From Candidatus Kapaibacterium sp. (lineage in GTDB: Bacteria > Bacteroidota > Ignavibacteria > Kapaibacteriales > UBA2268), in the NCBI GenBank assembly GCA_013414795.1, contig CP058732.1:186001-250000 (forward strand): a stretch of 64,000 nt of DNA, given 5' to 3'. Below the pieces are notes generated by a model. It had not been told where the DNA came from and ran no database searches. It saw only the letters and a list, made by a program, of their open reading frames with translations. The position numbers were made by a program, and so were the translations under genes. The first letter of the stretch is position 1. Each line of letters begins with the position of its first letter. Shown in pieces: positions 37,784-46,023 of the stretch.

Positions 37784-38932
37784 TTGGAAAAAGTTGAACA
37801 AACTTTTGTAGAACTACCGGAAGCTTTAGTAGAGGAAATGCTTTCTAAAAGTGAAGAGATAGGAAACTCCCTTTATGAATCTTTTAAAGAAATAGAAAAA
37901 AGAAAAGAGGATTTGAGAAAACAATTAGTAAACAAGGGAATTTTAAAAAGAGATGCTGATTTAGGTTATCCGCCCATGCCAACTACCTGCGGAGTGGATG
38001 GCTCCTATGTGGTGGAAAAGCTTTTAGCTATTGATTTTGTTACTTGTGCTGCAGTAGCAATAGAAGGATTAACTCCCCCCTCTGAAAAAAGATACTGGGA
38101 GAAACCTCATCATAGAGTACTCATACATCCGGAGAAACATGATCCGGATACAGGCACGATTATTAGAGGTGTGATGATGGAGATGGAATTTGAACTTGCA
38201 GCAAGAGCCCCTCACGATATAGTCTTTTTAGACGGCTCTCTTACAACGCCATTGATATACTTGAACCAAGCAATAAACAAAATATTGGAGTGGGAAAATG
38301 ACAACATCCAAACCGAGTTTGGTAAAAAACTAAAAGAGAGGTTTAGACAATTCCTTGAGGACTATAAAACTATTTTAGAATCTTCAAGAACAGACAAATT
38401 ATGGGTGAGTTTGCCAAAATATACTACAAGGAGAGAATTGGGCAAAATGTTTAGCTGGTCCTCCAATTATGATGACCGTGCAGTTTTAACTGCTATTTTA
38501 TCCCCAGGTGAATATACTATACCAATTCCATTAGAAAAACCTCAACAACCCTGGCACTTAAAACTTCCCTTTGAAGGCAAGGAACTTGAAAGATTAAAAG
38601 ATGAAGTTATTTCTGGCATAAATAATCTTTTTGTTATGTATTATAAACCATATAATTGGACGCCAGTTTTTAGAATTGAGATGTCCTCTTCTATTGCCAA
38701 TAATAATTCTCGCATAGCAATACTACTTCAAGGTCTTAAATATCAATCTGGAACACCAGGGATTATGGAACCATATCCTCTTTACATAGCAGACCGAATG
38801 GTAAAGCATCTTGGGAGCGCTGTTCCTGCCTTGCGACAAACAGCTACCAGGAAAATGGCCGAATTACATCAAGGTGACATAGGAGAGATATTTTTTAGTA
38901 TGCATAGTTATAGAACTGAAAGCGGGAGGTGA
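37784..38932 (+). CDS. NurA-like nuclease
   Basis: 382 residues. The TTG start at 37784 is chosen because AAAGGAG sits ten bases upstream at the end of the DruA-like gene; the first ATG is 17 codons later. NurA-fold acidic residues are visible: Asp72 in 'TCGVDGSYVVEK', Asp150 in 'IVFLDGSLTTP', and a late Asp in 'YPLYIADRMVKHLG' near 335. NurA is a 5'-3' exonuclease and endonuclease that works inside a HerA hexamer to resect DNA ends in archaea. A HerA-like gene is the fourth member of this operon, so a HerA-NurA machine is likely here too. Three bases separate it from the next gene. Confidence 0.8.
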   Translation: MEKVEQTFVELPEALVEEMLSKSEEIGNSLYESFKEIEKRKEDLRKQLVNKGILKRDADLGYPPMPTTCGVDGSYVVEKLLAIDFVTCAAVAIEGLTPPSEKRYWEKPHHRVLIHPEKHDPDTGTIIRGVMMEMEFELAARAPHDIVFLDGSLTTPLIYLNQAINKILEWENDNIQTEFGKKLKERFRQFLEDYKTILESSRTDKLWVSLPKYTTRRELGKMFSWSSNYDDRAVLTAILSPGEYTIPIPLEKPQQPWHLKLPFEGKELERLKDEVISGINNLFVMYYKPYNWTPVFRIEMSSSIANNNSRIAILLQGLKYQSGTPGIMEPYPLYIADRMVKHLGSAVPALRQTATRKMAELHQGDIGEIFFSMHSYRTESGR

Positions 38933-38935
38933 GTT

Positions 38936-40708
38936 ATGAAAGCAGATGCAAAAGGTTTGAAATTTTTAAGCATGGAAGGTAAGGTGAAAATACCTTTCTT
39001 CCAGAGAACTTATGTATGGAATGAGGAGAATTGGGAGGATCTTTTGAATGAACTTCTTAGAGAAGACAAAAAAAATAATTTCCTGGGAGCAATTATCTTA
39101 AAACAGCTTCCCAAAATCTCTGGCGAGCCATCTCAGCTTGAGGTCATTGACGGTCAACAACGATTGACTACATTAAGTATTTTATTAAAAGCTTTATATG
39201 ACACTTTTTCTGACGAAGAAACTAAGAGAAATTGTGAGAGTGATATTAAGAGTATTTTGCGATATAGAAAGGATTATACTTCTTCTAATTATGAGGTTAG
39301 AATAGAACATTCTCGTGCAGATTCTGAAGCCTATGGAAAAGTTATTGAGGATACTTTAAATATAGACCAAATCAATGAAGATAGTCATTTGATCTTACGA
39401 TGTTATAAGTATTTCTTTCAGAAATTAGAAAACATGGGTGAAAGCAAAAGAAAAGAACTCTTAAATAGAATTCTAAATCCAGAAAACAAGATGCTGGTAG
39501 TAATTGATCTGGATGAAAAAGATGACGAACAGGAAATTTTTGATACCCTTAACACAGCTGGAGTAAGGTTAACTATTGCTGAAATAGTAAAAAACGCTAT
39601 TTTCAAAAGAGCTATTGAATTAAGTAATAAAGATGAAACTATAAGACTTTATCACGATACTTGGCAAAAAACTTTTTTAAATGATGAGGAAACAATAAAA
39701 TACTGGGAAACTGAAATGGCAACAGGTAGATTAAAGCGAGACAACATTGAGATTTTACTTCATTGTATAGGGGTGATAAAAGGATTTTATGATCCTGATA
39801 AACACACTTTGTCTGAACTTTCAAAATTATATAAGGAGCAACTTAGAACCATTGATTCAATGGATAAGTTAAAATGGTTTATTAATGAAATAATTGAATA
39901 TGCTAAAATCTACAGAGAAAAAATTGTCTCTTTTGATAAAAGTGATTCGTTATCTTTTGGTGATTCTATTGATAGATTGTTACATATTCTTCAAGAATTA
40001 GAGATTTCTACATTTCATCCATTTCTTCTTTTCGTGCTTAAAAATTATCAAAATGAAAATGATAAAATTACGGAAATTTTAAACAAATTAGAAAAGTTTA
40101 TCATAAGAAATATGCTGGCGAAAATTGAAAATGTTAAAAACTATAACAAAATTTGTAAACAATTTATTGCAGACATATTTCATCTGGATAATAAGTTAAG
40201 AGAAATCTCGTGGGATAGGAGCAAAAGTGGTTTGCAAAATATTTCTAATAGAGACGCTGCATTGATATTATTCTGGATAGAACTATCCCGTAGAGATAAA
40301 GATAATAGATACGATGAAAAAGAATTGAAATATGACTACACACTTGAACATATAATGCCTATAAAGTGGGAAGAATACTGGAATTTTGACCATGTTCCAC
40401 ATCCTAATAGTACTCTATCACCTGAGGAACAAAGAGAAGATAGGAATAAGAAGATCTTCTGGTTAGGTAATATGACGCTCCTCAAATCAAAACTAAATAC
40501 AGCATTAAGGAACCAAAGTTTTGGAAAGAAAATAAATGGGGAAGGGAAGAAAAAGGGAATTAGACATTATGCTACACTTTCTATTACTAAAGAGGATATA
40601 GTTGCACTATACGATAAAGGCGACACAATTTGGAATGAAGAAAAAATAGAAAATAGAACAAAAAGACTTGAGGAAGAAATAAAAAAGATATGGGGAGATG
40701 AGTTATGA
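38936..40708 (+). CDS. GmrSD-like type IV restriction protein (DUF262 + DUF1524)
   Basis: 590 residues in a single chain. The DUF262 part has 'IPFFQRTYVW', 'EVIDGQQRLTTLSILLKAL' (Asp72, the ParB-like nucleotide-hydrolysis motif) and 'FDTLNTAGVRLTIAEIVKNAIF'. The DUF1524 part is an HNH nuclease: 'YTLEHIMPIKW' near 470 and 'FWLGNMTLLKSKLN'. All key residues are present, so it should be active. GmrSD cuts DNA with glucosylated hydroxymethylcytosine, and relatives (SspE, BrxU) act with other modification signals. It overlaps the HerA-like gene by four bases. Confidence 0.88.
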   Translation: MKADAKGLKFLSMEGKVKIPFFQRTYVWNEENWEDLLNELLREDKKNNFLGAIILKQLPKISGEPSQLEVIDGQQRLTTLSILLKALYDTFSDEETKRNCESDIKSILRYRKDYTSSNYEVRIEHSRADSEAYGKVIEDTLNIDQINEDSHLILRCYKYFFQKLENMGESKRKELLNRILNPENKMLVVIDLDEKDDEQEIFDTLNTAGVRLTIAEIVKNAIFKRAIELSNKDETIRLYHDTWQKTFLNDEETIKYWETEMATGRLKRDNIEILLHCIGVIKGFYDPDKHTLSELSKLYKEQLRTIDSMDKLKWFINEIIEYAKIYREKIVSFDKSDSLSFGDSIDRLLHILQELEISTFHPFLLFVLKNYQNENDKITEILNKLEKFIIRNMLAKIENVKNYNKICKQFIADIFHLDNKLREISWDRSKSGLQNISNRDAALILFWIELSRRDKDNRYDEKELKYDYTLEHIMPIKWEEYWNFDHVPHPNSTLSPEEQREDRNKKIFWLGNMTLLKSKLNTALRNQSFGKKINGEGKKKGIRHYATLSITKEDIVALYDKGDTIWNEEKIENRTKRLEEEIKKIWGDEL

Positions 40709-42462
40709 GCGATGAAAGAACAAATAGAACAAATATTGAGCAACTAATCAGCACCTCTGAGCGAATCGGGGCAATAGGTTCTCCTTCTTCTACCAGTGAA
40801 CTTTCATTAGATATTCTTGAAACTGCTGTTAAGAAAAAATTAGTAGGTGAACTTGCTCTTTTTAAATTCATTCAGGATGACAAACCTCATTATGCATTAG
40901 GACAAATAACAGAGGTTCAACTAAGAAATATTTGGCTTGAAGACCCAACAATGAGGTCTCTTGCAAGGCAAAGAGGTCAAGTAAATCCTGTAAGTGGACA
41001 GCAAGACACTCACCTTGGAGTTATGACAGTAAGTGCAGTATTTAGTGACGACGGTCATAGATTTGAACCAAGTATTTTAGGAACTGTTCCAGCAACAGGC
41101 ACTTTTATTCATTTAGCAAATGACTTAATATTAGATAGGCTATTGGAAAGGTATAGGGATGAAATATTTTATCTGGGACATGTCTATGGATCTACTCCAA
41201 GATTGCCAATGTGGTTTAAACATTTCGGAACTGGACCACATGGAGCTGGTGAAGCCTATCATATTGGGATCTTTGGTAAAACAGGTTCTGGAAAATCAGT
41301 GTTGGCGAAAATGATTCTTCTTGCCTATGCAAGATATATAAATATGGCAATATTTGTGATAGATCCTCAAGGTGAATTCAGTAAGGATGCAAGAGGGGTC
41401 TTAGGAACTGAAGGTTTTCCTTTGAATTTAAAAGAATTACTCTCTTCCTTAGGTAAAAAAGTATTAATCAAAGGTGTGAGAGAATTGATATTAGATAGAT
41501 GGAGTTTATTTAGTGAAATACTATATGAATCACTTTTTTTTGAGAGATTAACGATTCCTAAAGGAGAAAATAGAAGAATTGCTTCCGAAGTTTTAGCAGA
41601 AAGGCTACAAAAGGCGGGAATTAAATTAGAAAACTTACATAGCCGAGATTCATTCAATCGAGCCTGGTATTTACTTGGTGATGAGAACGTTCAAAAACAA
41701 TTTTATAGAAGCGAACAATCACGGGAAAGATTTAAAACAGTTTACAAGGAAGCAGACCAAAATGAATTTTTTTATAAATATTGGAACCCAGTTACTCAAT
41801 TATTTAGAAGAGACCGCCAACATGCAATAATTATTGATGAATTAATTAAACAAACTTTGGATATTTCTTCCACTGAGAGACCCGTTGTAATCATTGATTT
41901 GTCAAGGGAAATGGCATCAGACTTATTCTGGAACGACACAATTCAAGCATTAGTTATAAAAAGATTATTAGATGGATTAACATATTCCGCTGAAAAAGCC
42001 TACAGAGAGAATAGATCCTTAAACACACTTGTTATTTTAGATGAAGCACACAGATTAGCTCCCCGTGAAAAAATGGAAAATGATAACCAGGAAAGTGTAA
42101 AAGCCTCTTTACTCGATGCTGTTCGAACTACAAGAAAATACGGTCTTGGTTGGATGTTCATAAGTCAAACTTTATCAAGTTTACACAAAGAGATTATTGG
42201 TCAATTGAGAATTTTCTTCTTTGGTTTTGGTCTGGCTTTGGGAACAGAATTACAGGCACTAAAAGAAATTGTTGGTGGAGACCTTAATTCACTAAAATTG
42301 TATCAATCTTTCCGTGATCCTCATAGTTCTTTCGATGCCTCATCTCGTCAATACTCTTTTATGACAATAGGACCAATTTCCCCTCTCTCTTTCGCTGGTA
42401 CCCCGCTCTTTTTAACTGCATTCAATACACCTGATGATTTTTTAAAGGCGAATAATACTTAA
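40705..42462 (+). CDS. HerA-like DNA-translocating ATPase
   Basis: 585 residues. The N-terminus looks like a HAS-barrel (about 20-110), followed by a HerA/FtsK-type RecA core: Walker A GKTGSGKS near 190-197, 'IFVIDPQGEFSKD', a helical insertion, Walker B 'LVILDEAHRLAP' near 441-452, and the sensor 'GWMFISQTLSSL'. HerA forms a hexameric ring that translocates on duplex DNA and docks NurA. Start overlaps the GmrSD-like stop by four bases. This is the last gene of the operon; no terminator hairpin is seen. Confidence 0.87.
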   Translation: MSDERTNRTNIEQLISTSERIGAIGSPSSTSELSLDILETAVKKKLVGELALFKFIQDDKPHYALGQITEVQLRNIWLEDPTMRSLARQRGQVNPVSGQQDTHLGVMTVSAVFSDDGHRFEPSILGTVPATGTFIHLANDLILDRLLERYRDEIFYLGHVYGSTPRLPMWFKHFGTGPHGAGEAYHIGIFGKTGSGKSVLAKMILLAYARYINMAIFVIDPQGEFSKDARGVLGTEGFPLNLKELLSSLGKKVLIKGVRELILDRWSLFSEILYESLFFERLTIPKGENRRIASEVLAERLQKAGIKLENLHSRDSFNRAWYLLGDENVQKQFYRSEQSRERFKTVYKEADQNEFFYKYWNPVTQLFRRDRQHAIIIDELIKQTLDISSTERPVVIIDLSREMASDLFWNDTIQALVIKRLLDGLTYSAEKAYRENRSLNTLVILDEAHRLAPREKMENDNQESVKASLLDAVRTTRKYGLGWMFISQTLSSLHKEIIGQLRIFFFGFGLALGTELQALKEIVGGDLNSLKLYQSFRDPHSSFDASSRQYSFMTIGPISPLSFAGTPLFLTAFNTPDDFLKANNT

Positions 42463-42772
42463 AAATGCATAAAAAGATAATTAATTAACCTTCTTTCTTT
42501 AAATAGCGGGTTTCTGGTTTGCTTCAAAGTCTTTCATCTCAAATTTGCACCGGTTCGCTCTAAATACTATAAAAAACCTTAAACGATTATATACATACCT
42601 TTTTGTAAATATTATTAAGAAAAACTTTGCATTGGTCAAATAGTTATGCTCCTTCGGGCAAAAAATAAAATCATTACAAGCCCCTATCTTAAATGTGAGA
42701 AACAATCTTTAAAAAACAAATGATTGTTTCCTATTATACGTAATTATTAAATTATAAAAACAAAAATGAAAA
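42463..42772. other. Right junction of the defence island
   Basis: 310 bases without a supported gene, AT-rich. It contains an inverted repeat GAAACAATC (42699-42707) and GATTGTTTC (42722-42730) with a 14-base loop just before the thioredoxin-like gene; this could be an operator. No transposase remnant or tRNA is visible. Confidence 0.4.
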
Positions 42773-43141
42773 ATGAACTGGTTAAAAAATCTTGATGAAG
42801 CAAAAGAAGAATCATTAAAAACTCGCAAACCTATTCTTCTTCAATTTGAAATGGAGGGTTGCGGTGGATGCAAAAAACTTGAAGCAACAACTAATAAAGA
42901 TCAAAAAGTAATCGACGAAATGAATGAGTGGTTTGTTTTGCTTAAACTTGATTTGATTAAAGATAGAGAAGTTAGAAAAATGTTTGGGGCTTACTGGACT
43001 CCAGCTTTTTATTTCCTCGATCAAAATGGAAATTCTTACTATCACTTTAATGGTTATTTGCCAGCCGACGAGTTCAGAGCAATGATGAGATTATTTATTG
43101 CGGAAATTATTACGCCTCGTTGTAGTAAAAGCTTATATTAA
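42773..43141 (+). CDS. Thioredoxin-like protein
   Basis: 122 residues, a single thioredoxin fold without signal peptide. The redox pair is Cys30-x2-Cys33 (CGGCKK) after 'PILLQFEMEG', and the cis-Pro is in 'WTPAFYFLD'. It resembles small thioredoxin-fold proteins related to DUF255 that act in the cytoplasm. A further Cys lies near the C-terminus (PRCSKSLY). It starts a co-directional group with the NifX-like, FmdE-like and TSUP genes, which suggests handling of sulfur or metal. Confidence 0.75.
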   Translation: MNWLKNLDEAKEESLKTRKPILLQFEMEGCGGCKKLEATTNKDQKVIDEMNEWFVLLKLDLIKDREVRKMFGAYWTPAFYFLDQNGNSYYHFNGYLPADEFRAMMRLFIAEIITPRCSKSLY

Positions 43142-43243
43142 GTTCTTAAAATCTTAAATACTATCAAATTTTTTAATAATTTGGAAAAAACAATTTTTTT
43201 TATTTTGATAGACAATAATTTTTTAATAGGATACAAAATAGAT

Positions 43244-43660
43244 ATGAATAATATCACAATTGCAGTTGCAACTGATAATGGAATAACGATCAGTAAACAC
43301 TTTGGCAGAGCCAAATTCTACGAAGTGCTCTATGTTGAAAATGGTGAAGTTGTTAAAAGAGAGCGTCGCGAAAAACCTAATCATCATAATTTTTCACACC
43401 ACGAGCAACATCATCATTCGCATCATCAGTCCAATCAACAACATGGATTTGATGAACATTCTCGTTCAAAACATTTTCAAATGGCTGAAACCATTAAAGA
43501 TTGTCAAATTTTACTTGCTGGCGGGATGGGAACCGGAGCATATCAAAATATGCTGCAATTAAATATTAAACCTATTGTTACTGATATTAAAAATATTGAT
43601 GATGCTGTTCAGGCAGTCATCAATGGTTCAATAAAAAATCACATAGAAAAATTACATTAA
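43244..43660 (+). CDS. NifX/NifB-C-like iron-molybdenum cofactor binding family protein with His-rich insert
   Basis: 138 residues from the ATG at 43244; an in-frame TTG at 43181 is rejected because the family begins at 'TIAVATDNG'. The dinitrogenase FeMo-cofactor family (NifX, NafY, NifB C-terminus) pattern is clear: 'ISKHFGRAKFYEVLYVENGEVV', then 'ILLAGGMGTGAYQNMLQLNIKPI'. Between them lies an insert of about 30 residues, including HHNFSHHEQHHHSHH, rich in His and likely to bind metal. No nif gene is near, so a role in nitrogen fixation is not implied; such proteins also occur in metal-cluster trafficking. Confidence 0.8.
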   Translation: MNNITIAVATDNGITISKHFGRAKFYEVLYVENGEVVKRERREKPNHHNFSHHEQHHHSHHQSNQQHGFDEHSRSKHFQMAETIKDCQILLAGGMGTGAYQNMLQLNIKPIVTDIKNIDDAVQAVINGSIKNHIEKLH

Positions 43661-43678
43661 TAAAAAGGAGGCAAAACA

Positions 43679-44308
43679 ATGTTTACAGTACCAGACTGGG
43701 CATTTGAATTTCACGGGCATCGTTGCCCTTTTATGCCAATTGGTTTTAGAATGGGAACCTTGGCAATGGAAATATTAGGTGTGGGAAAATCTCTCAACCA
43801 CGAAATGCACGTTTTTTCAGAAATGGGAGTTGGTCACCCTCAAGGTTGTATGCAGGATGGAATAATGTCTGCTACCGGGGCTACATTTGGAAAAGGAATG
43901 ATAGAAAAATTAAACTATGGAAAAGTTGCTGCAATCTTTTGGTATCCAGGGAAAAAAGACGCTGTAAGAATTGTTCTTAAAAATGAATTTCAGGACAAGC
44001 TTGCACCACACGAATTCTTTAAATATCGCAAGCAGGGAATTGAACCAACAGAAATTCCAGAAGATATTAGAAATGATATTATCAATATTGTTCTCAATGC
44101 TACAAACGAAGAACTTTTCACAGTAACAATTTTGAAAGATTTTAAATACACACCTGTTAAAGGTTCATTCAACAAAGCTAAATGCGAGGAATGCGGTGAG
44201 TATGTTTTTGAAAGATACTTGCGTCTAAAAGACGGGAAGAAAGTTTGTATTCCGTGTTCAGAAAGGAAAGAAGAAGAAACAATTATTCACTTACCGATTT
44301 TTAAATAA
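43679..44308 (+). CDS. FmdE-like protein with C-terminal zinc ribbon
   Basis: 209 residues, six bases after a strong AAAGGAGG site. The FmdE domain shows 'FHGHRCPFMPIGFRMGTLAME', 'GHPQGCMQDGIMSATGATFGKG' and 'AAIFWYPGKKDAVRI'. A Cys4 zinc ribbon follows near residues 163-195 (CEECGEYVFERY then CIPCSER). FmdE was first seen as the E subunit of formylmethanofuran dehydrogenase preparations; in other organisms it often accompanies molybdenum or tungsten enzymes, but its role is unclear. No such enzyme is encoded nearby. Confidence 0.85.
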   Translation: MFTVPDWAFEFHGHRCPFMPIGFRMGTLAMEILGVGKSLNHEMHVFSEMGVGHPQGCMQDGIMSATGATFGKGMIEKLNYGKVAAIFWYPGKKDAVRIVLKNEFQDKLAPHEFFKYRKQGIEPTEIPEDIRNDIINIVLNATNEELFTVTILKDFKYTPVKGSFNKAKCEECGEYVFERYLRLKDGKKVCIPCSERKEEETIIHLPIFK

Positions 44309-44321
44309 TGTAACTATACAA

Positions 44322-44339
44322 TCCCCGCGAAAGCGGGGA
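44322..44339. repeat. Perfect GC-rich hairpin
   Basis: TCCCCGC-GAAA-GCGGGGA, a seven-base stem with a GNRA tetraloop, directly after the FmdE-like gene. It lacks a T run, so it may be an mRNA stabiliser, a REP-like dispersed element, or a weak terminator. Confidence 0.55.
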
Positions 44340-44381
44340 ACAATTTTATAGAATATGTACGAAAATGCTAAAAAATAAATT

Positions 44382-45137
44382 ATGTTATATGCAATTGTAG
44401 CAATAATAATATTTGCAGCTTCTTTCCTATTTGCAATGTTGGGACTGGGTGGTGGAATGATTTATGTCCCAGTCCTCAAATGGGCTGGCTTTTCGGTTAA
44501 AGAAGTTGCGATACCATTAGGACTTTTATTAAACGGATTGAATACATTACTGGCTTTAATACCGTACGCACGTAAAAAATTAGTCGATTGGAAGGGCGGA
44601 TTGGCAATGGCTCTGGCAGCCCTTATTTTTGCACCAACTGGAGCTTATACCGCAAAGTATGTTCCAGTAAATACATTATTAATACTTTTTGCAATTGCAG
44701 TTTTAGGCGCTGCAGTTAGAATGGTGTTTTTCGCAAAGAATCCCGAACCGGAAGAAATGATGGATATAAAGAAACGTTCGATTATTGGTGCTGGAGTTGG
44801 TGCTTTTGCGGGATTTATCGGTGGACTGCTTGGCATTGGCGGCGGGTTTATCATTGCTCCAATTTTAATGTGGATGGGTTATAAAACAAAAGAAGCCGCA
44901 GCAACTACAGCATTTGTCGTTACTTTCTCTTCTTTCTCTGGCTATCTCGGACATATGGCTGAAGGTCATTTCAATTGGACTTTAACTATTGTAGTGGTGA
45001 TTGCAGTTATAATTGGTTCTCAGCTCGGCGGTGGTTTTATGAGCGGAAAAGCAAAACCTAAATGGGTTAAAAGTTTGTATGCCGCAGTACTTTTTGCTAT
45101 TGCAATTAAACTCTTTTTAGAAGCGTTACAAAAATGA
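44382..45137 (+). CDS. TauE/SafE (TSUP) family membrane permease
   Basis: 251 residues with about eight helices in two repeats, each holding the TSUP glycine motif: 'MLGLGGGMIYVPVLKWAGF' near residues 19-37 and 'GLLGIGGGFIIAPILMWMGY' near 148-167. Family members export sulfite, sulfoacetate or thiosulfate, or import sulfur compounds. As the last gene of the thioredoxin/NifX/FmdE group it suggests that the group deals with a sulfur anion. Confidence 0.88.
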   Translation: MLYAIVAIIIFAASFLFAMLGLGGGMIYVPVLKWAGFSVKEVAIPLGLLLNGLNTLLALIPYARKKLVDWKGGLAMALAALIFAPTGAYTAKYVPVNTLLILFAIAVLGAAVRMVFFAKNPEPEEMMDIKKRSIIGAGVGAFAGFIGGLLGIGGGFIIAPILMWMGYKTKEAAATTAFVVTFSSFSGYLGHMAEGHFNWTLTIVVVIAVIIGSQLGGGFMSGKAKPKWVKSLYAAVLFAIAIKLFLEALQK

Positions 45138-45328
45138 AAATCACATTACATTATAACCCGCGGTTGCTTTTTGATGTAAATATTTGAATCTGCCATTTCC
45201 ACTTAAAATTTGTTTCGAACTGTGGTCTGCAATTTCTTTTTTCAGAAGACAACTTGAATCAATCTAAATTCACATTAAGATGAGGAAATTTTTGGATTAA
45301 GGGATCATTGCCTTCCAATGAAGGAAAC

Positions 45329-45352
45329 TGGAATTATATATTCCATTTTTTT
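45329..45352 (+). terminator. Possible terminator downstream of the TSUP gene
   Basis: Six-base AT-rich stem followed by a T run. It lies about 190 bases after the TSUP stop codon, so the link is uncertain. Confidence 0.35.
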
Positions 45353-45627
45353 ATCAATAGGATAAATTTTATTTCCTTTTCTAATTATACTCGTTGACAA
45401 TAAACCAACAATTTTCAACTATTGACAATCAAATTGCCTCGACGTTGAATTTGAAAAACCAAAAACCTGATTTTCTATGTTTACAAGATAAAAACCTTTA
45501 ATTAGTGTTTTTGTCAACTCTATCGAAACAATGTTACGAAATATTTGCCTATTTCTAAAATTTACAGTTGATTAATTTCAATAAAAATTAACACTTATAT
45601 GAAATTTTTTCATTAGTTTTGAATTTT

Positions 45628-45635
45628 TAAATTTG
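45628..45635 (+). promoter_or_regulatory. TAnnTTTG -7 element upstream of the STAS gene
   Basis: TAAATTTG, eight bases before the ATG at 45643, so the transcript would be nearly leaderless. Confidence 0.4.
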
Positions 45636-45642
45636 ATGTTTT

Positions 45643-45981
45643 ATGTCGAAGATTAAAGTCGAAGAACAAATAGGTGGCGTTGTTGTCTATTTGAAAGGGG
45701 AATTCATCGGTGGCGAGGAAACCGATGAACTTCGCGACACTTTGAAGAAGTTGGCGGAAAGCCCGAAGAACAAAATCGTAATCGATATGGGCAAAGTTAC
45801 CTATCTTAACTCCACGGCTCTTGGCGTTTTAATTTCTGCCCACGCAAGTGTAACCAAAAAGGGTGGTTTGATTGTCTTATGCAATTTGGATAAGTCAATT
45901 GAAAATTTGTTCGTTATTACAAAACTTAGCACTGTTTTTCCTATTTATGCAACATTGGAAGATGCAATTAAAAACTTATAA
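45643..45981 (+). CDS. STAS-domain anti-sigma factor antagonist (SpoIIAA/RsbV-like)
   Basis: 112 residues, a single STAS domain. 'KNKIVIDMGKVTYLNSTALGVLISAHASV' is the conserved strand-loop-helix whose Ser (in LNST) is phosphorylated by an anti-sigma kinase in relatives. Unphosphorylated antagonists bind the kinase and release a sigma factor or another partner. No RsbW-type kinase is adjacent, so the partner is unknown. It lies 42 bases upstream of the ExbB-like gene in the same direction. Confidence 0.88.
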   Translation: MSKIKVEEQIGGVVVYLKGEFIGGEETDELRDTLKKLAESPKNKIVIDMGKVTYLNSTALGVLISAHASVTKKGGLIVLCNLDKSIENLFVITKLSTVFPIYATLEDAIKNL

Positions 45982-46023
45982 AGTATGTTCAACTAATATT
46001 AATAACAAAAAGAGGTGTATTTT

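Larger units (their letters stand above)
45138..45642. other. 505-base intergenic region
   Basis: No gene of convincing quality on either strand. A weak terminator-like hairpin (TGGAAT-TATAT-ATTCCA, 45329-45345, followed by seven T) lies in the middle and could end the TSUP transcript. The right end carries the promoter of the STAS gene. Confidence 0.4.

Noticed and set aside
36653-42462. A complete Druantia system
   Set aside because: Only the DUF4338 component is present; no DruE-type helicase or DruB/C/D genes are found on either side.
43244-43660. Evidence for nitrogen fixation
   Set aside because: The NifX-like family is broad; no nifHDK, nifB or nifEN is in the window.
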